Assembly: GCF_013141695.1 (NCBI RefSeq)
Contig: NZ_WHNY01000043.1
Coordinates: forward strand, 1-64,000
Direction: 5' to 3'
Source of the DNA: Paenibacillus plantarum
GTDB taxonomy: Bacteria > Bacillota > Bacilli > Paenibacillales > NBRC-103111
DNA length: 64,000 bases
Shown here: positions 9,085 through 16,257 of the stretch, piece by piece
Numbering within the stretch: the stretch's first letter is position 1
Layout: each line of letters starts with the position of its first letter
Position numbers and translations under genes: made by a program
The notes under the pieces: generated by a model
Database searches by the model: none
What the model saw: only the letters and a program-made list of their open reading frames with translations
Told to the model about the DNA's origin: nothing

Positions 9085-10008
9085 TTAGTAGAGACCCTCC
9101 TCGCCTGATTTCTTCACAAGCCAGTTTGCCAACACGACAAGGATTAGGCCAACAACACCCTTAAATAGACCAACTGAAGTCGCATAACTGAGTTGTCCGT
9201 CAACTAAGCCCACGCGATACACATAGGTATCGAATACCTCGCCCACATCTCGCGTCAGTGAGTTGACAATATTGAAGACATGATCGAAACTTGTTTCCAA
9301 AATATCACTTATTTTCAGCAAAAGTAGAATCACAATCGTACTGCGTATGCCTGGCAATGTGATGTGCCAAATTTGACGAAAGCGTCCAGCGCCATCCATT
9401 TTGGCTGCCTCATATAACTCTGGACTTATTGCCGCCAGCGCAGCTAGATAAATAACGGTTCCCCATCCGCTATCCCGCCAGATGACTTGCAGGATGTACA
9501 TGGGACGGAATAATTCGGGATCCATCATGAGCGAAAATTTTTCGAAGCCTAACGAGGCAATCCAAGATTGGAATAAGCTTTGTTCGGATTCAAAGATAAC
9601 AAAAAACATCGCGACAACAACGACCCAAGACATAAAATGCGGAATATAGACGAGCGTTTGAATCCAGCGTTTGAACCACTCACGACGTAATTCATTCAGC
9701 ATTAAGGACAATAGGATTGGCGCCGGAAAAGCAAAGACCAATTGATAGAACGAAAGCATTAACGTATTGCGCAACAGCATGAAGAAATCAGGATCTGAGA
9801 ATAAGCGATGAAAATGCTTCAATCCTACCCATTCGCTTCCGAAAAAACCTGTGAATGGCTGGAAGTTCTGAAAGGCGATTATGACGCCGCCCATTGGCCA
9901 ATATTTAAACAAGAGAAAATAGAGAATACCTGGCAAGGCCATGATGTACAGCCAGTGATCACGTCGTATATCTTTGAGCAATGTTAATCTGATTCTGGTT
10001 GCCTTCAC
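9085..10008 (-). CDS. Carbohydrate ABC transporter permease, LplB/MalF-like
   Basis: A 307-residue integral membrane protein with six predicted helices. Landmarks of LplB-type permeases are the FKYWPMGGVIIAFQNF segment near the N terminus, the loop EAAKMDGAGRFRQIWHITLPGI and the ending VVLANWLVKKSGEEGLY. It forms the second half of the translocation pore with the product of 8209-9084. It follows the amidohydrolase gene by 13 bp, so the two are very probably cotranscribed and the amidohydrolase substrate may be what the importer brings in. Confidence 0.93.
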   Translation of the reverse strand: MKATRIRLTLLKDIRRDHWLYIMALPGILYFLLFKYWPMGGVIIAFQNFQPFTGFFGSEWVGLKHFHRLFSDPDFFMLLRNTLMLSFYQLVFAFPAPILLSLMLNELRREWFKRWIQTLVYIPHFMSWVVVVAMFFVIFESEQSLFQSWIASLGFEKFSLMMDPELFRPMYILQVIWRDSGWGTVIYLAALAAISPELYEAAKMDGAGRFRQIWHITLPGIRSTIVILLLLKISDILETSFDHVFNIVNSLTRDVGEVFDTYVYRVGLVDGQLSYATSVGLFKGVVGLILVVLANWLVKKSGEEGLY

Positions 10009-10021
10009 CGGTAATCCCCCC

Positions 10022-11125
10022 TCACTTCAAAATCTCCTTCTTATGCAAACCGTATAAGGCTGCCGCATTTTCACCTTGAACTTTCTTGCGAAGCTCCTTA
10101 GGAAAAGCAGAGAGCACCATCTTGGGATGATCGAAATCCCAATGCGGATAATCACTTGAGTATAGGATGCGATCCTCCATCTTGCACATCTGAATGAGTT
10201 GTACGAGATGCTCCGGTACCTCCGGTTCCTCAATCGGCTGTGTCGTTAAATAGACATGTTCCCGAATGTACTCCGAGGGCAGCTTTGAGAGCCATGGCGT
10301 CGTATCCCGCAGCGCTTTGTAGTTCTTATCCATTCGCCACATCAGATGAGGCAGCCAAGCGATACCGCCTTCAATCGCGACCACTTTTACACCCGGAAAT
10401 TTCTCGAAAACCCCCTCACACACCATGCTATTGATGTGCGCCATATAATTGGTCGGGAGAATATTATGCCATTCCATGTAGCGTGATGGATAACCGGAAG
10501 GTGTCGGAGCTCCAGCTATACCGCGTCCCTCTGTTCCTGGATGGATGGATACAGGCAAGCCCATCCTCTCTGCAGCTTCATAAATAGGATGAAAAAAACG
10601 ATTCCCATATAAACGTGTACTGCCGCTGCACATGATCACTTCGACAATATCCGGATGCCCGCCGATTCGCATAATTTCTTTTGCCGCGTACAAGGGATCC
10701 GAATGGTTAATCACCATAGCGCCTTTATAGCGATCATCTATAGATAACCAATGATCAATTAAATAATCGTTATAGGCGGATATCACTGCATTGCCATAAT
10801 CGATATCGGGATTGAGCGACATTTCCAGGGCATTCTGCCCTGTTAAAATCACATAATCAAAGCCATAACGTTCAATGTGATCCTTCACCATGAAGACCGG
10901 GTCACTGCCAGAGCTAACCCCCTCTTCAGGAATTGCATCTTTTCTCAGCACGCCTACTGGTGAGTAATAAGGTGTACCTACACCTGTCCCAGCGCCGATC
11001 CATTGCTGATGCCACGGTTTATCTAAATAAGGAAGCAAATCTTGAGGGTCTCTAATCCCATTGTGCACATCGGTATCAATGAGCATCGACTGTGTAGGTA
11101 CATGTTGAATATCGTTGTGATTCAT
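10022..11125 (-). CDS. Amidohydrolase-family (ACMSD/decarboxylase-like) TIM-barrel protein
   Basis: The sequence belongs to the amidohydrolase-2 group, metal-dependent TIM barrels that include decarboxylases of aromatic acids (ACMSD, gamma-resorcylate and 5-carboxyvanillate decarboxylases) and some lactonases. Visible metal-site candidates are Asp19-x-His21 in IDTDVHNG at the end of strand 1, the His in LPVSIHPG and the Asp of YSSDYPHWD near the C terminus. There is no export signal. It is the first gene of locus A, upstream of the sugar permeases and a Rieske protein, with AGGAAAGGTG before ATG. Reaction and substrate are open; hydrolysis of a lactone or decarboxylation of an aromatic or uronic acid would both fit the family. 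Confidence 0.85.
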   Translation of the reverse strand: MNHNDIQHVPTQSMLIDTDVHNGIRDPQDLLPYLDKPWHQQWIGAGTGVGTPYYSPVGVLRKDAIPEEGVSSGSDPVFMVKDHIERYGFDYVILTGQNALEMSLNPDIDYGNAVISAYNDYLIDHWLSIDDRYKGAMVINHSDPLYAAKEIMRIGGHPDIVEVIMCSGSTRLYGNRFFHPIYEAAERMGLPVSIHPGTEGRGIAGAPTPSGYPSRYMEWHNILPTNYMAHINSMVCEGVFEKFPGVKVVAIEGGIAWLPHLMWRMDKNYKALRDTTPWLSKLPSEYIREHVYLTTQPIEEPEVPEHLVQLIQMCKMEDRILYSSDYPHWDFDHPKMVLSAFPKELRKKVQGENAAALYGLHKKEILK

Positions 11126-11311
11126 CTGTTTTCACCTTTCCTCGTCGTTGTGATGTCCTGCTTGCTATTTATCTTAGCCCGTCGTTTACTTACCGCCTAT
11201 AATCAATACCTGACAGTCCAGAAACGTAAGCGGCATAAGGTTTTTTAGACGTAAGTAATCCCTACCTTCACACGAATAATCATTACGTGACTATAAGACA
11301 TAACAAAATAA

Positions 11312-11332
11312 ACCTGAGGCTCTGCCTCAGGT
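11312..11332 (-). terminator. Hairpin with T-rich tail on the minus strand
   Basis: A 9-bp perfect stem, ACCTGAGGC (11312-11320) with GCCTCAGGT (11324-11332), and a 3-nt loop. On the minus strand it is followed by TTATTTTGTT. Confidence 0.7.
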
Positions 11333-11447
11333 CCTTAGTAATTACCCAATGTGATGTGTATAGAGAGGGTTGTCTATGGTTCAAGGTAAACAGGCGAGCC
11401 TATTCTTCCCAAACCTAAAGAGTATCGCGAAAAGAGGATGGTTGAAT

Positions 11448-11640
11448 TTTCTAACGGACATGACAGCCTCTAATAGCTAAAAATGAGGCCGTTTTGATTT
11501 TTAATGGACACCAGAGGCGTTATTGACTGATTTGTGTGCCAACATGCGTGGCAAGGGACTAAATAACCGCCGTGGCGTCCGTTAGCATTTGGACTCCCTG
11601 CTTTTCTTATTAAATAACGGCCCTCCTGTCCGTACCTCAG
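11448..11640. repeat. Short degenerate intergenic repeats around a TCCGTTAG core
   Basis: Three related segments share the pattern TAACNGCC...GTCCGTTA: about 11448-11482 (inverted, with CTAACGGACATGACAGCC), 11563-11588 (AAATAACCGCCGTGGCGTCC) and 11611-11636 (AAATAACGGCCCTCCTGTCC). Orientation alternates and no frame is conserved, so this is a repeat cluster and not a gene remnant. Confidence 0.5.
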
Positions 11641-11824
11641 AAAAAATGAAAGCTAACCTTGCATCACAACGGGTTCCCCCCTCATCTGCTCTTATCCCAA
11701 CAGCAACGGTTAACCTAGGTGAAGTCTTCCTACTTCCCATTTTATGGAAAGGACAGATCGCTTTCACAACACCCCTAACGTGATTCTCGTAAACCCCAAA
11801 CATATAAATTCTTATCTTTCAAAA

Positions 11825-11850
11825 AAGGGCAGTTGTACTCCTCTGCCCTT
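11825..11850 (-). terminator. Rho-independent terminator
   Basis: AAGGGCAG (11825-11832) pairs with CTGCCCTT (11843-11850). On the minus strand the stem runs into TTTTTT, a strong terminator for transcripts from the lipoprotein gene at 12005. Confidence 0.8.
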
Positions 11851-11914
11851 ACATTCGCGCAGGTTACTTTACAAAATGCCCATTCTTATTGAACACTATC
11901 ATGCACGTTGAGAA

Positions 11915-11939
11915 AGGCTGTCGGTTCTCTCGGCAGCCT
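11915..11939 (-). terminator. Rho-independent terminator after the lipoprotein gene
   Basis: A 9-bp stem, AGGCTGTCG (11915-11923) with CGGCAGCCT (11931-11939), with one G-T pair. TTTCTC follows on the minus strand. This is the first of two terminators in tandem downstream of 12005. Confidence 0.75.
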
Positions 11940-12004
11940 CTGATTTGAGGGTTGCTTACGTATAGTATCTCTGAAAGCTCAGGAATAGGACATCTCGACA
12001 GTAG

Positions 12005-12752
12005 CTATATATCGTTAGGCTTCACTTCATTTGTACTTTTCAGAATCATTGACTTTTTCTTTGGATCATAACTGAAATGATAGATGGTAATGAAATCCTG
12101 TCCCGCCCCATAACCGCCAGTCACAATAAATTCTCCGCCTACAACTTTGAATGGATGGTGCGGCAATTGGCTTATAGAAGCCCAATTTACTCCTGGTTTT
12201 ATCTCAAACGTTATCGGAAAAGCCTTCCTATTACTTACTCCGAAAAGGTAAGTTTCGAGACCATGACAATCGGTGTAACGAGGAACATAAGCGAATATAT
12301 CCATATCTTCCAGGGTAAATGGCTGCATGATGACTGGTGAGTCATTTGGTTGTACAATTTCGAAGTCTATTGGAAATGTACTAATTTGGGTTGTAATTCC
12401 ATCAGATTTGGATTCCCATACCACCTCATAATCTCCTGTCCAATGGGAATCAGTCTCCACCCCATAACAGCTAGGTGCCCCCAAAGGCGCTACGCTCGCT
12501 TTGTTCTCAGGTTTGACGAGTAGTTGTCCATCCGAATGCGCACCTATTGCTCTGATGGAGTCATCTTCTTTCGCTACGTTTGCCTCTGTAGTTAGCGGAG
12601 ATGATACTGGCGTTGAGCTGGGAGGCAATTCAGTTGTTGCGGGCATTGGGGAATGGGACGTTACAGACGTATCTGCACCATTCCCGCTGTCCCCACATCC
12701 TGTGAGCATAAGTACGAGCAATAAATAACCCCAGGGGGATCATGTTTTTCAT
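12005..12752 (-). CDS. Predicted lipoprotein; signal peptide split by an apparent frameshift
   Basis: The long frame (12005-12721) can only start at TTG 12721, which has no ribosome site and gives a truncated leader, LLVLMLTGCG. Just upstream, AAGAGGAGG lies 7 nt before ATG at 12750-12752 and encodes MKNMIP in another frame. Removing one base from the G5 run (12734-12738) or the C4 run (12729-12732) joins them into a textbook lipoprotein leader ending in LTGC. The mature part has a Thr/Ser/Pro-rich tether and an unrecognised beta-rich domain containing CHGLETYLFGVSNRKAFPITFEIKPG, which resembles small cell-wall lipoproteins of Bacilli. It is either a real frameshift, and so a pseudogene, or a sequencing error. 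Two terminators follow. Function is unknown. Confidence 0.7.
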
Positions 12753-12838
12753 TCTATTGCCTCCTCTTGGGCTGGATAAATCTCCAGAAGCATTCTCCTC
12801 TTGCTATTGAGCTCTTGCACACATTAAATTAATAAATT

Positions 12839-13084
12839 TTAATGAACGGTTCCCAAAAATGATACAAACAGCTCTTTCTTCTTGTGGTAATCAGGGGAAT
12901 CAGAGGGCAATAAACCACATGCATATTCTATAACTACTTTTCGACCCCACAGCGTTTTTTCTGAGGTTTTAGCACCACAATCTTTGCAGTTAAACCCACA
13001 TCCGTCCTGTACGTTTTTCTGATTCCCTCCCCTTATAATATCTGACGTACTCGCCATGTATTTGTTTCGTTCATATTTAATCAT
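12839..13084 (-). CDS. Small cysteine-rich protein of unknown function
   Basis: An 81-residue frame containing CGFNCKDCGAKTSEKTLWGR, two closely spaced Cys pairs that could bind zinc, plus a further Cys in EYACGLLP. No strong ribosome site precedes ATG 13084 or the internal ATG of MASTSD. It sits between the lipoprotein gene and the plus-strand gene at 13154, with divergent promoters possible in the 69-bp gap. I do not recognise a family; the amino-acid make-up looks like a genuine protein and not a shadow frame. Confidence 0.5.
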   Translation of the reverse strand: MIKYERNKYMASTSDIIRGGNQKNVQDGCGFNCKDCGAKTSEKTLWGRKVVIEYACGLLPSDSPDYHKKKELFVSFLGTVH

Positions 13085-13153
13085 TAAACATACACTTTTT
13101 AAACTGATCTCACATAAAATTTTAATATTGACTGTCGAAGGTGGAGATTCCTA

Positions 13154-13489
13154 ATGTACGCTAGATTAAGTATGTTTAGATTAAGACCTGATGCCCCAAT
13201 ATCATTCGCAGAGCAATGGGCTGAGAAAACGAACATGGTCCATCAAACATTAAAGGGATTTAAAGGTATTACATTTTTGGGAGAAGATGTAACTAATGAG
13301 TTCTGTGCCATAAGTTATTGGGAAACGAAAGAAGACGCTTTAGCAGCCGGTGATACGATTGAGGTCAAAGTTTATTCCACCTTATCCAAAACTTATATCG
13401 AATCCCCGCCTATGATTGCTATATATGGAGTTTATGACCTACCTGCGGAGAAGGGTGAACTCCTATTTTTCGGTAAATTTAACTGGTAG
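13154..13489 (+). CDS. Dimeric alpha-beta barrel (antibiotic biosynthesis monooxygenase-like) protein
   Basis: A 111-residue protein with the pattern of the ABM/dimeric alpha-beta barrel superfamily: an N-terminal strand (YARLSMFRLRPD), a helix, GFKGITFLGEDV, then AISYWETKEDALAAGDTIEV. Such proteins are small cofactor-free oxygenases or heme-degrading enzymes, or have no known activity. GGTGGAG lies 7 nt before ATG 13154. It is a single gene on the plus strand, opposite to its neighbours. Catalytic activity is not demonstrable from sequence. Confidence 0.75.
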   Translation: MYARLSMFRLRPDAPISFAEQWAEKTNMVHQTLKGFKGITFLGEDVTNEFCAISYWETKEDALAAGDTIEVKVYSTLSKTYIESPPMIAIYGVYDLPAEKGELLFFGKFNW

Positions 13490-13593
13490 TAATTCTCAGA
13501 TGGAATAGCCGTCGATAAAACTAGCTAGTTAAAGTAAAAATGGCCGCCACGCGGGCAGCCTTGAGATTAATCTATCATTTTTCTTTCGATAAA

Positions 13594-13631
13594 AACGTGG
13601 AAAAAGCCGGTGTCCCGACTCACTCCACGTT
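13594..13631 (-). terminator. Terminator overlapping the 3' end of the VOC gene
   Basis: AACGTGGA (13594-13601) pairs with TCCACGTT (13624-13631), which itself encodes the last codons of the VOC protein. The minus-strand stem is followed by TTTTTAT. A second, imperfect GC-rich hairpin lies at 13541-13559. Confidence 0.75.
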
Positions 13632-14042
13632 ATCCCATGCAGGATTCCAGACTATCTCCCACAAGTGGCCGTCAGGATCGAGAAAATGTCCTGAATAACC
13701 TCCCCAGAAAGCGTCATGCGCAGGATCCGCAAGAACAGCCCCTGCCCGCACAGCTTGTTCCATGATTGCATCCACTTCTTGTTTGCTGCCGACATTGTGT
13801 CCGATTGTCATTTCGGTTGAGCTCGGCAGAGAAAGAGGTACTTTCGTCTCATGAGCGAGATCTCTACGGCTCCAGATAGCAAGTTTTACACCAGCCTGCA
13901 AGTCAAAAAAAGCCACCGCACCATGTTCAAACTCTTTGCCCACGATCCCCTCGGTCGGAAACCCTAATCCATCCCGATAGAACCTCAGCGATCTTTCCAA
14001 ATCATCTACTCCCAGTGTAAGTACGGAAATGCGTGGTTTCAT
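13620..14042 (-). CDS. VOC (glyoxalase/bleomycin-resistance) family protein
   Basis: A 140-residue protein made of two beta-alpha-beta-beta-beta modules: SVLTLGVDDLERSLRFYRDGLGFPTEG at the N terminus and GYSGHFLDPDGHLWEIVWNP at the C terminus. The second motif supplies the usual metal-site Glu. VOC proteins include glyoxalases, dioxygenases and antibiotic-binding or thiol-transfer proteins; this sequence does not separate them. It lies directly downstream of the broken AraC-type gene at 14087 (45-bp gap), which may once have controlled it. The ribosome site is AGGAGG before ATG 14042. Confidence 0.88.
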   Translation of the reverse strand: MKPRISVLTLGVDDLERSLRFYRDGLGFPTEGIVGKEFEHGAVAFFDLQAGVKLAIWSRRDLAHETKVPLSLPSSTEMTIGHNVGSKQEVDAIMEQAVRAGAVLADPAHDAFWGGYSGHFLDPDGHLWEIVWNPAWDNVE

Positions 14043-14086
14043 TGTTTGTCCTCCTGCTATAAAGTTGGTTTCAATGCATGAAGGTA

Positions 14087-14758
14087 TTATCTCTCCAATA
14101 GTAGCATCTCCGCTTGTAAAAAACGGACAACTTCAAGCCCAAATCTGATTTGGCACCACTCCGTATAGTCGTTTAAAGGTGTGAATAAAGTGAGATTGAT
14201 CGTAGTGCCCATGACACACAATGCCACTCGCAGCGGACTCTCGAATTCATATTCATTGCGAAGAAGAACATTCTGCAGCCTTACTTCCAGTCTTACAATG
14301 GCATCAAGCAGCGTCTGAGCGGATCTTAGTTCATTTGCAACCAGGTCGGCTTCGTTTCCCCATACGTCCTCTAGAAGCACTTGATAGCCGGTAAGCTCTG
14401 AGACGGGATACTTGATAAAATAGCGCATTTTATGTGGATAAAAACGGATTCCGAACAGGGAACAGTCTGACGAGAGATTCATCGTTTCAAAAGAGGTCAT
14501 CAGGCCAGTTACAAATGCACCTTGGGATGTAGAAGCGGGATTCATATCGATAATGATATCCGCGCATCCGTCAGGTATGATCCGATGTAAGAGATCCTTG
14601 CCATCATCTGTGCGGAAATCAAGCTTCCAATAACAAGCGATGTAAGGCACTAGCGCCTTGCTTGGCGCGTATTCTCGGTATACATAATTGGGGTTAGGCG
14701 TTTCCTTGAGAAATACCGGAGGCTGAATTGGGCAATATATTGGCATATCCTTCCACAC
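14087..14758 (-). pseudogene. Broken AraC-family regulator (DUF6597-type sensor half plus a frameshifted HTH remnant)
   Basis: Residues 1-165 match the N-terminal sensor part of AraC regulators with a DUF6597-like domain (VPYIACYWKLDF, HRIIPDGCADIIIDM, SLFGIRFYPHKMRYF). The expected helix-turn-helix domain of about 100 residues is missing: after residue 173 the frame is nonsensical. In another frame of the same strand, 14133-14213 encodes HGHYDQSHFIHTFKRLYG, followed by VVPNQIWA and a stop, an exact-looking end of an AraC domain. So a deletion of roughly 55-60 codons plus a frameshift has removed the first DNA-binding helix-turn-helix. The product cannot bind DNA normally. It sits upstream of the VOC gene at 13620. 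Confidence 0.85.
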
Positions 14759-14944
14759 TCCATGTGAATGTCTTTCCAGTTATTATACTATGTACGAAAA
14801 GGTGGGTGTGTATTGTCCCAGGCAAAATCACCCAGTATTCTCTGTTCGCCAACTTTCAAGAGAACTGTTACCGCCTCTGTTCTCATCGCATGATCTTGCG
14901 GGGGGAATAGGTCGGACATTCCCTTTGCAGTTAGTCTCATCATA

Positions 14945-15010
14945 ATGGAAAGTACGCTTGACATTGATTACATCGCGCGATATACTCCTCTTATGGAAAG
15001 CTAGCTTTCC
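14945..15010 (+). promoter_or_regulatory. Sigma-A promoter flanked by two operator-like repeats
   Basis: TTGACA (14958-14963), a 17-bp spacer and TATACT (14981-14986) form a near-consensus promoter for the XRE gene at 15029. A perfect 16-bp palindrome, GGAAAGCTAGCTTTCC (14995-15010), lies just after the start point. A related copy, ATGGAAAGTACGCTT (14945-14959), overlaps the -35; it matches ATGGAAAGCTAGCTT (14993-15007) at 12 of 15 positions, 48 bp away. This is a likely autoregulatory operator pair. Confidence 0.85.
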
Positions 15011-15028
15011 GTATGGAGGGAGAACGCA

Positions 15029-15235
15029 TTGAACAACCGTTTAGAAGAAATCCGCAAGCAACGCGGAATTAAGCAAGAAGAATTAGCAATGGCTCTCGAA
15101 GTGTCAAGGCAAACTATCGGTTCGTTGGAAAACGGACGTTATAACCCATCTATCCTTTTAGCGTTCAAGATTGCTCGTTTTTTCGGTATGACAATCGAAG
15201 AAATTTTTATATATGAGGAGGATGAACATGTATGA
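15029..15235 (+). CDS. Small XRE-family helix-turn-helix regulator
   Basis: A 68-residue protein that is one Cro/CI-type DNA-binding domain: LEEIRKQRGIKQEELAMALE, VSRQTIGSLENGRYNPS, then LAFKIARFFGMTIEEIF. It starts at TTG 15029, with GGAGGGAG 7 nt upstream. Proteins of this YvaO/YozG-like size usually repress their own operon together with a membrane partner. The promoter and palindromes at 14945-15010 support autoregulation. It overlaps the next gene by 4 bp (ATGA), so the two are translationally coupled. Confidence 0.92.
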   Translation: MNNRLEEIRKQRGIKQEELAMALEVSRQTIGSLENGRYNPSILLAFKIARFFGMTIEEIFIYEEDEHV

Positions 15236-15663
15236 AAAAACCGACTTCGTCTTATTTTATTACCGTTGTAGGCTTAGCACTATTTGCAGGTGGTCTGTAC
15301 TTCATCAAAACAATGGAAGATCCACAAGGTATGCTGCGAGCGTTGCCTTATATCTGTTTTGGGCTTGGCTGTAGTATTTTCGGTCACGGCATGGGAGAAA
15401 TAGTCGTCCAACTCGCTGTGAAGAACAATGCTACCGCTGCCAAGCAGCTAGAGATTGATATGAAAGATGAGCGTAATTTGGCAATTGCTAGTCGGGCAAA
15501 AGCGAAAGCATATGACATGATGGTCTTTATGTTTGGAGCCTTAATTATCCCATTTGCCTTGATGGATATAGATTTAACAATACTTTTGCTATTGATTTTT
15601 GCCTATCTGTTTATCCTTGGATATTGCTCGTATTACCGTTTCAAGTACTATAAAGAGATGTAA
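15232..15663 (+). CDS. Four-helix membrane protein coupled to the XRE regulator
   Basis: A 143-residue protein with four predicted membrane segments in two hairpins (residues 9-26, 36-55, 94-111, 115-132). A charged central loop, VKNNATAAKQLEIDMKDERN, lies between the hairpins. The central DMKDERN motif followed by an A-rich helix is typical of DUF2178/DUF6442-like integral membrane proteins found beside small XRE regulators in Bacillota. Its job is unknown; sensing or toxin-antitoxin-like control of the partner regulator are guesses. ATG 15232 overlaps the regulator stop codon. Confidence 0.85.
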   Translation: MKKPTSSYFITVVGLALFAGGLYFIKTMEDPQGMLRALPYICFGLGCSIFGHGMGEIVVQLAVKNNATAAKQLEIDMKDERNLAIASRAKAKAYDMMVFMFGALIIPFALMDIDLTILLLLIFAYLFILGYCSYYRFKYYKEM

Positions 15664-15694
15664 TAAAATTCATGTACTTCCCATTCAATAGAAA

Positions 15695-15723
15695 ACGGCA
15701 GCCGATTAAATACCAGTTGCCGT
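15695..15723. terminator. Terminator between convergent genes
   Basis: ACGGCA (15695-15700) pairs with TGCCGT (15718-15723), with some pairing inside. The minus-strand side is followed by TTTTC, favouring termination of the VOC gene at 15772; it may also act on the plus-strand XRE operon. Confidence 0.6.
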
Positions 15724-15771
15724 CAAATCATAATTGAAAGCCTCATCTAAGCTTCCCGCCAAGTAGCCCAA

Positions 15772-16167
15772 CTACAGCACCTGAGCAATCTCCCATACAT
15801 GCCCGTCCGGATCAGCAAAACAAGCCGTCCGCCGCCCCCAAGGGCGCGTTATCGGTCCATTCAATAACTTAACGCCGCGTACTTCCAGCTCGTCGCATAC
15901 CTGGTCAACATCTGAGACTTGGATCGTGAACTGAAACCGCGCGCCGTCTCCGGGGCGACCTACCTGCGCCGGCTCAATCAACTCGCGTGCATTCGATTGA
16001 TTTAACAGATTGATGCTTGTATTCCCATAATCAAACACCGCACAATTTTCATCTTCATATATGATCGCAAGTTTGAACGTCTCTTGATAAAATGCCTTTG
16101 ACCGATGCAGATCTTCAACAAATAAAGTAATTTCGGTAATTTTTTTCTCCCAGTCTGCTGTCGCCAT
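15772..16167 (-). CDS. VOC (glyoxalase/bleomycin-resistance) family protein
   Basis: A 131-residue two-module VOC protein: ITEITLFVEDLHRSKAFYQETFKLAI in the first half and GRRTACFADPDGHVWEIAQVL in the second, ending in the conserved Glu of the metal site. It is cytoplasmic and has no operon partner; the kinase gene at 16258 starts further upstream on the same strand, with a 90-bp gap. Members of this subgroup are often annotated as fosfomycin or bleomycin resistance proteins without proof, and no resistance claim is made here. Confidence 0.88.
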   Translation of the reverse strand: MATADWEKKITEITLFVEDLHRSKAFYQETFKLAIIYEDENCAVFDYGNTSINLLNQSNARELIEPAQVGRPGDGARFQFTIQVSDVDQVCDELEVRGVKLLNGPITRPWGRRTACFADPDGHVWEIAQVL

Positions 16168-16257
16168 CCATATTCAACCCCATTTACACTTTTTTACAAT
16201 CCTATTTGGTTCATACGAATTGTCCGTTCCATTGTCAATGCTACTTTGACGGTTCAT

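Larger units (their letters stand above)
11126..12004. other. Gene-free stretch with terminators and short repeats
   Basis: No convincing gene was found in these 879 bp. The left part must hold the promoter of the amidohydrolase-transport operon, but I could not pick a clear -35/-10 pair. The middle contains degenerate repeats (11448-11640) and three hairpins facing minus-strand transcripts (11312-11332, 11825-11850, 11915-11939). A 73-codon minus frame at 11582-11803 has no ribosome site or recognisable motif and is probably not a gene. Confidence 0.6.

Noticed and set aside
11376..11480. 34-codon plus-strand frame starting MVQGKQASLFF
   Set aside because: A GAGGG lies upstream, but the frame ends inside the repeat cluster and nothing else supports it.
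11582..11803. 73-codon minus-strand frame
   Set aside because: No ribosome site before the start, overlaps the repeat cluster at 11611-11636, and no recognisable domain; kept only as a note in the intergenic entry.
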